Source of the DNA: Blepharisma japonicum
Taxonomy: Eukaryota; Ciliophora; Heterotrichea; Heterotrichida; Blepharismidae
Assembly (NCBI GenBank): GCA_949751835.1
Contig: CATKHK010000008.1
Span: 186,001 to 250,000 of the forward strand
Reading direction: 5' to 3'
DNA length: 64,000 bases
Shown: positions 31,529-41,928 of the stretch, in pieces
How the letters are laid out: each line of letters starts with the position of its first letter
How positions within the stretch are numbered: position 1 is the first letter of the stretch
Program-made: the position numbers and the translations under genes
The notes under the pieces: model-generated
The model's database searches: none
What the model saw: the letters and a program-made list of their open reading frames with translations, nothing else
Told to the model about the DNA's origin: nothing

Positions 31529-32932
31529 TTAATAATCATCACCTCTGCTAAGAACCTCTTTGCAAGTAGGTCTGATTATAAAAGTATGCTCCATTTGAGA
31601 TACATAACTTCCATGAATATCACAAAGTGGAGGATATGGGTTGACAATCCCAGCATTAATAAGATTTTTTAAAGGCAAAATATGTTTTGTTTCCCCATCA
31701 CGCTGCAGCTGACGTCTACTCCATGGTAAAGTCCCATATTTCTTTTCAATATGTCTTAGCAAGGCTCGAGCTTTATTATCTCGAAGTGGTACAGGCTTCC
31801 CAAACATATCAAAATCAATAGCATGGTGAGAGTTTTCCAAATCATCATGAACCAAGCCTTTTCCAGTGCTTCCAAACGTCTCAATTGCATACAGCTCTCC
31901 TTCTTCCATTTTGGTTTGATCATTGCTTTTAACTATTCTGATACTTTTTTTGCCATGAATGTGATATGGATCAATGCTATGGCCATTAAGATTTCTAATT
32001 GCTTTAATTGGATATGTTTTCCCATCAAGCTCAAGTTCATAGCTTTCTAAAGCTTCTTGAATCGCTTCCCCAATTTCTCCAAATCTTGCATCAACAGCAG
32101 CATGCTTAACACCTTCGTTTGTTGCATCTTGAGTAGCATGCACTAAATTATCAAACTTTGGGTTAAAAGCTACAGTAAAAGCAGAATCAATAATCCTTCC
32201 GCTTACATGACACCCAATATCAATTTTACAGACATCATCATATCCTAAGATAGCATGATCTCCAGGATTTGGAGTCCAGTGAGCAGCAATATGATTTAAG
32301 TTGGCACCAGTCGGAAATCCCACTCCAGCTACAGTTCCATCGCCTTCTAGCAAAATTCTTGAATAATTTTCCAGCTCTTCACAAAAGTCATGAAGGTCAA
32401 TCCCAGGCTTTAGGACACTTTGAGCCCATCTTCTTACCTGTCTATGGGCTTCTGCAGCTTTTCTCAGGTTTTCATAGTCATAAGAGTGTAGTCTTTCTAG
32501 TTCACGTTTCTCTTCGCTTGTGGTACGATAAGCATTGTCTCCTGAATATTCAGAAATTTCTCCAATAGGATATGAATTGTTAGGAAATTGCTGGCTGATA
32601 GGAATTGAGGGTGGGCTGGTTTGGAGATAATTTGGATTGTCTGATCAATTTTTAAGAAGACGGATATGAGAATTGTCTTGAAAACGATTTACTGTGACAA
32701 CAGCTGGAGCTGAAGGTTCTTTTGCAGGCTTTTTTCTGTTTCGCTTCTTTTTCTTTTTGGTTGGCTCTTTTGTTTCTTCGGGATTTTGAATATTTGATTC
32801 TTCTAAAGATGAAGCTGCAGGAAGAATAATTTCAGGGTTCGGAGAAACATTAAGAGAGATTTGCTGAGAATGAGATTCAGTTATGGCTTGTTCTGAAATC
32901 GTGTCAGGATTAGTTTGACTCTCGCGTTCCAT
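31529..32932 (-). CDS. METAP2: Methionine aminopeptidase 2
   Basis: A 467-residue protein with one TGA-encoded Trp near residue 96. The N-terminal part is polar with a lysine block ([19 protein letters not shown]), which in MetAP2 associates with ribosomes and eIF2. The peptidase domain has [20 protein letters not shown], the two metal Asp in [19 protein letters not shown], the metal His in [12 protein letters not shown], and the metal Glu in ETFGSTG and [10 protein letters not shown]. The type 2 insert between the metal residues ([20 protein letters not shown]) is present, which separates it from MetAP1. The enzyme removes initiator Met from nascent chains when the second residue is small. 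Confidence 0.96.
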
Positions 32933-33114
32933 TTTGTTAGCTAGATTGTTTAGATACCAATGGTATATCGCAGTGATTTTATAATTAAAATTATTATTAA
33001 AACTATCATTTTGTCCGATATTGCCAAATTAAATTTTATGGTAATATTTATTAAATATTCCGAGAGTTTTTGGATTCTAGAAATATAAAAAAATTACTAA
33101 AGGCATCGCTCAGT

Positions 33115-33444
33115 TTAGTTATCAGATTTAAATTTTTTCAAAGTTCCTTGATTTATTCTATATTCAAGTTCATATATTCCACCAATATAATGTCCCTCCA
33201 CAAAGACATAAGGGAAATCTTCTTTATTTGTATAGTTTTTTAGCTCTTCTTTTAATTTACTTGTCCTCTTATTAACTTCTATTACCTTAAAATTTATACC
33301 TTCAGAATATAATTTCATTTTAGCACTTAGAGAAGTTGAGCATCCTGTTTTACTGAAAATCACGACGCTGCTGTTTGATATTTCTTTTGTAATAGAAAAA
33401 TCACTATCTGCTTTCTCGAGTGCTGTACAACAATATGCACCCAT
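33115..33444 (-). CDS. Glutaredoxin-like protein with lipid-anchor N-terminus
   Basis: A 109-residue protein. The glutaredoxin fold is seen in VVIFSKTGCSTSLSAKMKLY (active-site CSTS, the CxxS single-Cys form), the FPYVFVEGHYIGG segment that binds glutathione through the cis-Pro (FP), and a final helix. The start, MGAYCC, has the Gly for N-myristoylation and two Cys for palmitoylation, as in dually acylated membrane proteins. Single-Cys glutaredoxins either reduce glutathionylated proteins or carry Fe-S clusters. CSTS is unlike the CGFS of cluster carriers, so a redox role is a guess. No TGA codon. Confidence 0.85.
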   Translation of the reverse strand: MGAYCCTALEKADSDFSITKEISNSSVVIFSKTGCSTSLSAKMKLYSEGINFKVIEVNKRTSKLKEELKNYTNKEDFPYVFVEGHYIGGIYELEYRINQGTLKKFKSDN

Positions 33445-33594
33445 TTTACAATTTATTTATTTATTATTTAATATCTTATTCAAAAATAAATTATTTATAA
33501 AAATTATGTCAAAAAAACAAATTTCTATTCAAAAATTGATTTTACAATTAAACTAATAAATTTTTGAATATTATGATACTAAAAAGTGATTTTA

Positions 33595-34674
33595 ATGCAG
33601 AACAATAAAAATATGATAAATATGCTTAATTATAAACGCATCTACTTATTGCTTTCAAGCCTGATTTTTTCTACTTATGGATTTACATTATTTGATGAAA
33701 TTGAGCTTACATGAACATTTCCAACTGATGCACAGATTTCATTTAAGCTTTCAGTTCCTTTAAGCCTCCTAGAAGAGGATGAGTTCAATTGGGCATTTTT
33801 CGGTTTTAAGGCACCAGTTTCAACTCCTGTGGCTAATGGAACCGATATTATGCTGGTAAATTTCACAGCTAATACAATTGAAGATAGAGTAAGTGAGATG
33901 CATTTTCCTTTATTAGATAAAGATTTAGGTGGAACTGATGATTTAATCCTAAAGTCAATAGAAATCGAAGGAGCAAATAAAAATTACCTATGGAGTCGAG
34001 ATTTTTTATCGCTAGATGCAAAAGATATTAATTTTATTGCTGGAAAGCAGTATAATTTAATTTGGGCTTGCGGAAGCTATTACCAAAATTGGAAACCTAA
34101 AATAATTAAGTCTGGAAATACCGTTATATCTTTTGATAATGGTAGAAGACTAAGTGATTTTTTAAATGAGCAAGCAGAAAATTACATCAAAAATGATCAG
34201 ATTGCATCTTCTTTAAATGCAGGTATCAGAGACGATAGTGATGAGAATCAAAAGATGAATAGATTTCTCACAAAAAATGAAAAATTAAGCTCACCGAGCT
34301 TCCGCAAACTTCAAGAGTATCTGCCAATGTCCAATGGCACGCTTCCTCCACCTCAAAATGATTGAAACAGCATTAATCATCCCCCTCCTAAGCATAATGG
34401 AAATGGAGCACCTCAAAATCAAAATTGCTCAGAATCATCCAGTCAAAATATCACCTCCAATAATCCTTCTCAAAATTGTCCTCAAAATAATACAAGTCAG
34501 ACTGGTTCGAATGATCAAAATCAAAATAATACGACTTCAACCAATTCATCATCCTCGTCAAACTCAACTAGCGGAGGCTCAAATAATCAAACAAATACTT
34601 GGAAATTGAATCCGCTCTTAGATGATTCAATTTGCATATGCATTTCACTGATTTCTTTATCTCTATTTTTATAG
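33595..34674 (+). CDS. DOMON-domain surface protein, probably GPI-anchored
   Basis: A 359-residue protein with TGA-encoded Trp in ELTWTFPTDAQIS and after PPPQND. A signal peptide (RIYLLLSSLIFSTYGF, about 15-30) precedes a DOMON-like beta-sandwich (about 33-175) with FNWAFFGFK, NGTDIMLVNF, LGGTDDLI, WSRDFLSLDAKDINF and YNLIWACGSYY. After a linker comes a Pro-, Asn-, Gln- and Ser-rich mucin-like region (about 250-335) with many N-glycosylation sequons. The end is a short hydrophobic tail (ICICISLISLSLFL) and TAG, as for GPI attachment. DOMON domains bind haem or sugars in extracellular redox proteins. The ligand here is unknown. Confidence 0.8.
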
Positions 34675-35913
34675 GCTAACGAAATAATATTAATCATGAT
34701 TAGTAAATTTCTATAAAGCATTTAAGAATTGGTAAAATTATTAATTTCGTTTATTGGGCTTAATTTAACGTTTCCAGTAGCTGAAGTAACAGTAATTCTC
34801 CTCTTCATCTTATAGATCGTCCTTCAGAAGGTATTATCATTGTCTTATAATTAATACAAAAAGCTCCTCTTAGCATGCACATGAAAATTTATTTCAGATA
34901 AGGAGATCTGGCTATTTTATGATTTAATTTTTAAATAAAATTTTGTATATGATAAGCTGATTTTAATTTCAATCTTACCTCTGAATGTCAGAATTCTTCT
35001 CTTCTTTTGCAAATATCAATTAATAAATAAATGTCTTTATTATGTTATAAGCCTCCTTAAACTTTTCTCAAAGCTTTCCTAAAATTTATCTAATCACTTT
35101 TTATTTTATTAATTAAATTACTCTATTTCAAGGTCTAATTCCCAAGTCTAATGTCGCATACTAATTATTCAGATTCACGAATGCATTCGTTTGAAAGGCA
35201 AAAGGTGAATACAGGGATTCTCAATTGATGCATCAGTTGCTAAGGTTGAGCAACTAATTAGTTATGGTGGTGCTGCGCTTTGTCTTCTGATTGATGTGTC
35301 AGCAGTGTCTAATATTGATTTATTGCTGTTGTTCTGATTGCTTCCAAGCATATAAGATATGGGATTAAATTTTATTATATAGTAAGTCTTTAGCTATAAT
35401 ATTAGAATCGATAGAATCTTTTATAATTTTCCTAAGCTAAAGGCCGAATTTTTTATGGAAAATTTTATTCTTACTGTTTTAAAATAAAGTTTCAAACATT
35501 TAATAAATATTTTTTCACTCGATTCAATGATTCAATATGATCGATTTAGTTTTTTCGAAGTATTTTTGATATTATAAAACGGGGCAAGCTCGATAGGGAA
35601 TAAAAGAAGTTCCAAACTTCAAGATTTTAAGATTGCTATATAACAAAGTGAAGAAATCTCCATTTTAGAGTTAATAATTTTAAACGACTAGCAAAATACA
35701 AATAAATTATTTTAATTATGAAGCTATCAATAATAATTATTGAGTTCTAATCAAAATTAATGTACATATTTATGAATGTTATTACTACTATATAAAGAAA
35801 TAACCTATAATGCACTTCAGGAGAAGGCAATTATTCATTGAATTATTAAAATGTGGCTTTTTTAAAGTAATAGTGTCCTAATTCAGCGCTCCTCATAGAA
35901 TTATATATATTAA
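34675..35913. other. Gene-free stretch with a GC-richer island
   Basis: About 1.2 kb between convergent genes. Most is AT-rich and empty. The island at about 35150-35355 is clearly richer in G+C and contains the perfect hairpin at 35235-35255. It has short open stretches, but no frame that can be supported as a gene, with or without 15/16-nt introns. Confidence 0.5.
35235..35255. repeat. 7-bp inverted repeat with 7-nt loop
   Basis: AGTTGCT, loop AAGGTTG, then AGCAACT: a perfect stem inside the GC-richer island. The loop does not match a tRNA anticodon loop. It could be part of a small structured RNA. Confidence 0.6.
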
Positions 35914-37212
35914 TTATTCAATAAAAACAACTCTTCTCGTTCTTCTTCCTTTCAAGTCCAATTTATAAATAAAATAATCTTCAAATATCATCGAAACAGT
36001 ATCATCCACAATAGTAATGTAGCTAATCAGTCCATTCGTAGGAATCATAAGATTTGCCATAAGAACTGTCCAGTTATAAGGGTCATTCACACAGCTTTCG
36101 TAAACTTCTTTATCAGTAATTGCTATATAAGCTCTCTCATTATGACTAAACAAAATTTTATTTTTGTGTCTAAATTTATAGGTATCAAAGCTCAACAAAC
36201 TAGAGTGAGAATCCGTAAGATGGTCGTATAAAAATAAATCCATGTCATTTCCAGAGTATAAAATTTTACGGGCAAATACTGCGCAGCTGTGCCAATATCC
36301 AGGATTTTCAGTAGGTGTTAGTTTAGTTCAGTATTTATTGGCTAGGTCATATTTCTCACAATAAATTTTTGTTCCTGTGATACTGTCTCAGGCGCCGATT
36401 ATATAAACGCAGCCATCCAAATATACAGCTCCAGCCCCAAAAGAAGGAGTTCCTGACTTTATAATTTTCATATTATTTGAACTATCCAATATAAAAGTAA
36501 GCCCAGGATAAAACCAATTAATACAATTTTCAAAACAAAAAACGCTTTTATAAGGCAACAGACAAGTATTTATGCCGTAATACATGCTTTCTGGGAGATT
36601 TAATGGCTTTTGTAAAGTCTTTAAGCTAATAGAGTTAGTGATCATCAATGATTTTGGAAATCTGATATCGAAATATCTAAAAGTGCTGACAACTTCAGCA
36701 ATTTCATGCTTTATAGAGTCAGATAATGTAAAAATATTTCTAACTGATGGCTCATTTGAAACTTCAGTCTCTCCTTCTATTTTGGGGGGCTTTTTTTCAT
36801 CAAAGATGTGGAAATATTTGTTAGTCATTTGATCAAGGCAGTCTAAATTTTTTTCTAATGTTTTGAGTGTTTCTGAAACTTTCTCGTAAGTATGCTTGAG
36901 CAAATTTGATTTTTGGTAGGCAAGGATGCTAATTTTACTTTTTATTTCATCTTGTTCCTCACTGGGAGGTTGTGGCCCAGAATTTTTGAAGAATTCTTCT
37001 AAGATGTGAGAAATTGATGGATTTTGGGTTATGTGGTCAAATATGTGGTTTAGGCACATAAAATTGCTTTGAGAAGCACAGAAACAAGAGCACTCAGCTT
37101 TTCTTGTGCAATTAGGAAATATACAAAAACAAGCTATTATAAGTATATTTAATGCATAAACAATTGTTAAAAACCACTTTTTCTCCTTATTTAAAAAGTC
37201 AGTAATTATCAT
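35914..37212 (-). CDS. Kelch-repeat protein with N-terminal Cys-rich segment
   Basis: A 432-residue protein in one frame with two TGA-encoded Trp residues in the kelch part. The N-terminal 35 residues contain a hydrophobic run (WFLTIVYALNILIIACFCIF). A B-box-like cluster follows (CTRKAECSCFCASQSNFMC, then LNHIFDHI), and then a helical segment (about 85-140). Residues about 210-432 form a beta-propeller of kelch type (GAGAVYLDGCVYIIGAWDSI, then PGYWHSCAVFARKILYSG). The order B-box, helix, kelch is common in ciliate proteomes and gives a protein-protein binding scaffold. Whether the hydrophobic run is a true membrane span or marks a wrong start is open. Stop TAA. Confidence 0.75.
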
Positions 37213-37503
37213 TTGGAAAAGAAATCCTAATTACTTAGCATATAAAAAAATGTTAATTATATTAAGAGAGCAAAACCCCACCAATATCGCTTCCTGCTCT
37301 CATGGCGCATTTTTTTATTTAAAGATATAATTTGTTAACTAATTAAATAACACTTAATTATACTACGCAATATGAATTTAATTTAAATTTTATTAATTAT
37401 AACTGTTTCAATTTATAAATATGCTCCTTAAATATGAAAATCTATATATTTATATGCATTCACTTCTATAGCTATATGATACTTTAATAATATATAATTT
37501 ATT

Positions 37504-38568
37504 CTACTGACTAGCAATTTCTGCAACTTTACTGTCTTCTTGTACACTTCTTTTTGTTTCCCTTTTAATAAGATGCAAAATTAAGTTTTTCACCTTATTG
37601 ACCTCTTCCCTCAATTTATAGTTTTCATCTCTCAAAGCCTTAAGTTGTTGCTCTTGTTCACATTTTCCGTAATGTATAATAACTCTAGTACTACTTAGTG
37701 TAACTTCTGATAATTTACTTTGTTTTTTATATTCAATGTTGCACAGTTTATTAGATTTTGACTTTTCTCTTGCCAACATTTTTGATTCCATTTTGACATC
37801 TGCTCTATCGAGTTCTTCTAGCCACAAATTTGAAAGAATTTCAGTTCTGGAATTTTTTAGGTTGATCATGCAAGGGTTATTCATAATTGAAAGCTTGCAG
37901 AGCCTGTGAAAGTTTTTCAAAGTGCTAAGAACAACGCTGAAGTTGATTAATAAATTGCCATTCAGCTTTAGCTCAGTAAGTCTTTTACATTTGCCAAGAG
38001 GCGAAATGTCTTTTATTTTATTTTTGCTTGCTTTGAATATTTTGAGTTTTTGTAAATTGCTTAATGGTGTAACGTCAGTGATACTGTTTTTGCTGACATT
38101 TAAATATGTCAAATTTTTGCACAATCCAACACCCTTCAAACTGGTTAAATAATTTTCTGACAAGTCCAGAACTTGTAAATTCGAAAGCTTAGAGACATCA
38201 AACCTATCGTTTGAGTCAAATATGCTTAGACCTCTCTTGCTTAAATTTAATTCCCTCAGGTCCGAAATAAACGCAGTTTGGGCAATTTTGAGAATTCTTT
38301 TCTCAGAAAGCTTGCCGATATCGCTTAAAGGATTTTCAGGGATTTTTATTGATTTTAGAATTACATCTAAATCTCTTGAAGACTGCCAAGATGGAATTCC
38401 AATGCAATCTTCTGACGAGCTGGGGTAGCTATCAAAAGAAGAGGTGGCGCCGTTTTTGGTGTCTGAGTCTCTTAAATAGTCAACATGTGCTTTGTCGATG
38501 TGAACTTCGAGTTCTTTTCTTGTATCAAATGATTGATCATCAAATGGGCAGCAAAAGCTTTTGTTCAT
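37504..38568 (-). CDS. Leucine-rich-repeat protein with N-terminal C2H2 finger
   Basis: A 354-residue protein from the ATG at 38568. An ATG 13 codons upstream (38607) would add only a hydrophobic run (MVLIFLLTIIIIK), so the later start is preferred. Residues 5-30 hold a single C2H2 finger (CCPFDDQSFDTRKELEVHID, then KAH). Residues about 100-240 are LRRs of the SDS22 type (LQVLDLSENYLTSLKGVGLC, LTYLNVSKNSITDVTPLSN, IFKASKNKIKDISPLGKC, LTELKLNGNLL), with an LRR cap. The C-terminus is a coiled coil (about 310-345). Proteins of this layout often act in axonemes or centrosomes. The stop is TAG. No TGA codons. Confidence 0.82.
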   Translation of the reverse strand: MNKSFCCPFDDQSFDTRKELEVHIDKAHVDYLRDSDTKNGATSSFDSYPSSSEDCIGIPSWQSSRDLDVILKSIKIPENPLSDIGKLSEKRILKIAQTAFISDLRELNLSKRGLSIFDSNDRFDVSKLSNLQVLDLSENYLTSLKGVGLCKNLTYLNVSKNSITDVTPLSNLQKLKIFKASKNKIKDISPLGKCKRLTELKLNGNLLINFSVVLSTLKNFHRLCKLSIMNNPCMINLKNSRTEILSNLWLEELDRADVKMESKMLAREKSKSNKLCNIEYKKQSKLSEVTLSSTRVIIHYGKCEQEQQLKALRDENYKLREEVNKVKNLILHLIKRETKRSVQEDSKVAEIASQ

Positions 38569-38607
38569 TTTTATGATTATAATAGTCAATAAAAAAATCA
38601 ATACCAT

Positions 38608-39119
38608 CCTTATTAAAAAAAGACAGAATTTAGGACAAGTAAAATAGAAAGGTGAATAAATTAGATATGACTCATCAGAATTGATAACTAAATATATACC
38701 AAATAAAAATTAAATATGAAATTTAATTCCTTTCGTATTTTGGTAAAAAGAGTAGCAATGATTTCCGCTTAAATTCCTTATATGAATAAGATTTAAATTT
38801 ATTTGAAGATTTAAATTCAATCCTTTGTGCCAAATATATCAATTAATTCAAATATTTTGCACCAGTCATCATATATAAGAACTTTTAATCTAAGGTCTGA
38901 ATAATTTATTTCATCAAAAATTTACCAGCTAAAGTAGCTCTCAATAGTGGAGCTTGGTATCGCTTAAAAATCGTTTAAAAGTATATTTTACCACTTTACA
39001 AGCTTTAGATTATTCCATCATTCAAATAATGACGTATATATCTAGCAAAAAATGGATTAAAATTATAAGCTCTAATGGATTTTAGTCTCCATATTTATTT
39101 AATTTTTATCATAATTAAA
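38608..39119. other. Intergenic, no gene seen
   Basis: AT-rich promoter region between divergent genes. No frame or RNA recognised. Confidence 0.5.
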
Positions 39120-39956
39120 ATGTATCAATTTGCCACATCTGACCAAGTGAAGCTCAAATTAACGATTCTTGCCCAAATCAAGAAGCGCCAAATTCAAAGA
39201 GCCTATCTTATATGATATAATGAAGCATCAAAAAATTCGATCATTGCAAAATATACTAAATTAAAAGCATATGCATTAAAATTACTGAGAAAGCGAAGCC
39301 CAGGAAGAGCGCCAAAAATTGAAATCAAATCCGTTAAATCCCCAAAGACTCCAGAAATTGAAGAAAAAGGTGCTCCTGCTCCAATATATACAGAAAGAGC
39401 CAAACCTTCTTCAACAGACAAACAATTTCTTCTAAAAACTTTCTCTTTCCCCAAGAAACCCAAGGAGCAAGCTACCCCAAGCACAAAAGATCACACACCT
39501 GACAGAAGAACTCCTGTAAAACGCAACACTAGTGCTCCTGCAAAATCGCCAAAAAATTTATTTGATAAAATCCGCAACGATTTACAACAAAAAGCCTTGA
39601 GATCTGATACTCCAACTGATCGAAAATCCATAGAAATTGGTGAAAGATTATTCCGAAATGCAGAAGTGATTAATAAAAAGAAGGAAATTTTACGTAGCAA
39701 TAGCAAAGAAAACTACTCTTTTAAGCCAAAAATATTGGAAAGTACAAATAAATGGTTAAATAGACGTGATTCCAAAACAGATAAAGCGAAAGAGGAGCAA
39801 GTTGCGATTGTGTCATGTTCAGAAGTAATGAGTAGTAGAGCAAATAGGTTTGGGTTTTTGAAGACGTTCAATCCAGAATATAATGTAGCAGATCAGTCTA
39901 ATGAGGAAATCGAAGTGCCTTTTCACTTGTCAACTTTTGATAAGGGGAAAAATTAA
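39120..39956 (+). CDS. Basic protein of unknown function
   Basis: A 278-residue protein, ATG 39120, with one TGA-encoded Trp (AYLIWYNEAS). The N-terminal 50 residues are helical and basic (LKLTILAQIKKRQIQRAYLI), resembling an IQ-like helix. The central part (about 55-170) is rich in Pro, Lys, Ser and Thr (SPGRAPKIEIKSVKSPKTPE). The rest is polar. No enzyme motif or membrane span. Its composition resembles microtubule-associated or cortical proteins. Nothing more can be said of function. Confidence 0.7.
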
Positions 39957-40183
39957 TATTTTGCAATGATGTAAACATAATTAATTATTTAAATGCACAT
40001 ATTTGTCACAGCTATGGATGTGATTTTAATGGAATTTGATTATTTAATTTCTAATTTCTTAAAACTAGGATTTGGAAATGTGAAATTCATTTCTTAAGAT
40101 TTTAGTAATTTTCTATTAAGAAAGTATTCATTTAAATACATTCTTTAGTTTACGGTTGGCCTTTTCATTCATTTTTTAGTCAA

Positions 40184-40876
40184 ATGAGCTATCCAAGAGA
40201 CTATTCAAATCTATATCTAGATACAAACCAATACAATTCCAAGGACCCTTACTCTTCTATCCCTAAATACAGTTATTCAACTCGTAACTCCAGCTATCCT
40301 TATTCAGATTTGCATAGTAATTTTTACCCATCCAAATATCCAATTTACGAGCCTTACAAACCTATTTTTGAAGACAAGCAAGACTACCATTCCAGAATTG
40401 AACGAAATATTGACCAGCAAATAGAAGAAAAAGAAACAAGACTCAAAAAATTCAGCAGCACTGAGACATCTTTTTCGAAATCGAATTATCCCGATAATCC
40501 CGATTTTCAGTCATCAAGGAATAATTTTCGGGCTGAATCTCAATCGGACTCAAAGCAAGAGTCTTCGTTAAAACTATCAAGAAGCAATTCTTCTAAAAAA
40601 TATGACCATATGAGAAATCCTTATTCGAAATATAACACAATCAGTCCATATGCAAAAACAACGTTTGCTTATAGGATGAGGACAATCGATAATCAGCCAT
40701 ATACTTTTTCTGAGGAAGAGCCCGTAATTAAAAAAAACGAAAAAAGAGTTGTAAAAACTAGCCAAAAAAATAAAGTTATCAAAAGACTTGTAGGAATTAT
40801 TGAGGATCATGCTGAAATCTGCCCACAATTAAAATATAAGCTTGATGCATTAAGGGAAGAGTTCCCGTTTATTTAA
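40184..40876 (+). CDS. Tyr/Ser/Asn-rich protein, unknown
   Basis: A 230-residue protein with no TGA. The first ~65 residues are very rich in Tyr, Ser, Asn and Pro (SSIPKYSYSTRNSSYPYSDL), a low-complexity composition typical of phase-separating or cortical proteins. The middle is charged and Ser-rich. The last 50 residues look helical and ordered (IKRLVGIIEDHAEICPQLKY). No known domain. Only 39 bp separate its stop from the next gene on the same strand. Confidence 0.7.
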   Translation: MSYPRDYSNLYLDTNQYNSKDPYSSIPKYSYSTRNSSYPYSDLHSNFYPSKYPIYEPYKPIFEDKQDYHSRIERNIDQQIEEKETRLKKFSSTETSFSKSNYPDNPDFQSSRNNFRAESQSDSKQESSLKLSRSNSSKKYDHMRNPYSKYNTISPYAKTTFAYRMRTIDNQPYTFSEEEPVIKKNEKRVVKTSQKNKVIKRLVGIIEDHAEICPQLKYKLDALREEFPFI

Positions 40877-40915
40877 GAAAACTAAAGAATTTCTAAATTT
40901 AAAAATTTTCTGAAA

Positions 40916-41908
40916 ATGGATAATATTGACAATATGGCAAGAAAAAACTCCTCATCTCAGGTGAATATAAAATTTCTCTCACTCAACCTTTTCCTTCGTC
41001 CTCCACTTATTCATACAAATGAAAGTGATTATAAGGACGATCGATTAAGGTATTTTGTTCGTAATATTATTCACAACTATGACATTATATGTCTCCAAGA
41101 AGTTTTTTCTTCTTACACCCTGAGACAAAATCGCTTAATTCAAGGTGCAGAAAATAGGCAGTTTTTATATTCAGTAAGAAGCCCAAAGCCAAAGTTATGA
41201 TCAACACAGCTTGTAGACTGCGGGCTAGTAATTTTAAGCAAGTATCGTATAGTAGAAAGCGAATTCAAACCTTTTACATATTCTTTGCTACCCGACAGAT
41301 TATCATATAAAGGTATGCTATATGCAAAAATCTCAATTAATGGGAAAAATGTTCACATATTTACATCACATTTGCAGTCTAAACATCCTACCGAGGACAG
41401 TGCTCAGTACCTAGCGTATAGACTTGTAAGGAGATCTCAATTGATAGAAATGAGGAATTTTGTTGATGATAAAATTGGGAAGACAAACGATGCTGTCATT
41501 ATTGCAGGAGATTTAAATATAGATGGAAGAGAAGAATTGAAACCACCTGCATTTCCAGTATATCATATTTAGGACATTGAGTGTAAAGATGACTATGAGC
41601 ATTTTATCAATATTTTATCAAAATATGGAAAATCAAACTTAATTGATGTAATGAGAACGAAATATGGATATTCTCCAGCTACATTTGGAAGACATGATGA
41701 AAAAAATAATCCACTTGAAACAATACTCACTGCTCCAGACCAAACCCTATGGGACGAATCACTGGACCATATTCTGATGATTAATGAAAAAATCAGTGGG
41801 ATCACTATCAATTGGAATGAGACTTGTGTAGAGCCATTTTATACTCCTGGACAGCCATTTACTCAGATAAGTGATCACGCAGGAGTGCAGCTTTCTTTTA
41901 GGTGTTAA
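40916..41908 (+). CDS. Neutral-sphingomyelinase-like phosphodiesterase (DNase I fold)
   Basis: A 325-residue protein after removal of intron 41558-41572, with one TGA-encoded Trp. It has the endonuclease/exonuclease/phosphatase superfamily motifs in order: LSLNLFLRPP (metal Asn), IICLQEVFS (metal Glu), IFTSHLQSKH (catalytic His), VIIAGDLNID (Asp/Asn) and ISDHAGVQLSF (Ser-Asp-His). Similarity is closest to sphingomyelinase C and neutral sphingomyelinases, which split sphingomyelin into ceramide and phosphocholine with Mg2+. There is no signal peptide or membrane anchor, so it is probably cytosolic. Substrate choice within the superfamily is not proved. It converges on the HECT gene with a 20-bp gap. 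Confidence 0.88.
41558..41572 (+). other. 15-nt intron in sphingomyelinase-like gene
   Basis: GTATATCATATTTAG, phase 0, supplying the only in-frame stop. Removal joins PPAFP to DIECKDDYEHF, and the rest of the catalytic fold stays in frame. Confidence 0.9.
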
Positions 41909-41928
41909 TAATTGTTTATAAAAAATAA

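Noticed and set aside
34501-34520. GGTTCGAA-like string resembling a tRNA B box
   Set aside because: It lies inside the coding stalk of the DOMON gene, with no A box or cloverleaf around it.
34334-34609. 91-codon frame rich in Ile and Leu overlapping the DOMON gene
   Set aside because: It is a shifted-frame shadow of the Asn/Gln-rich stalk.
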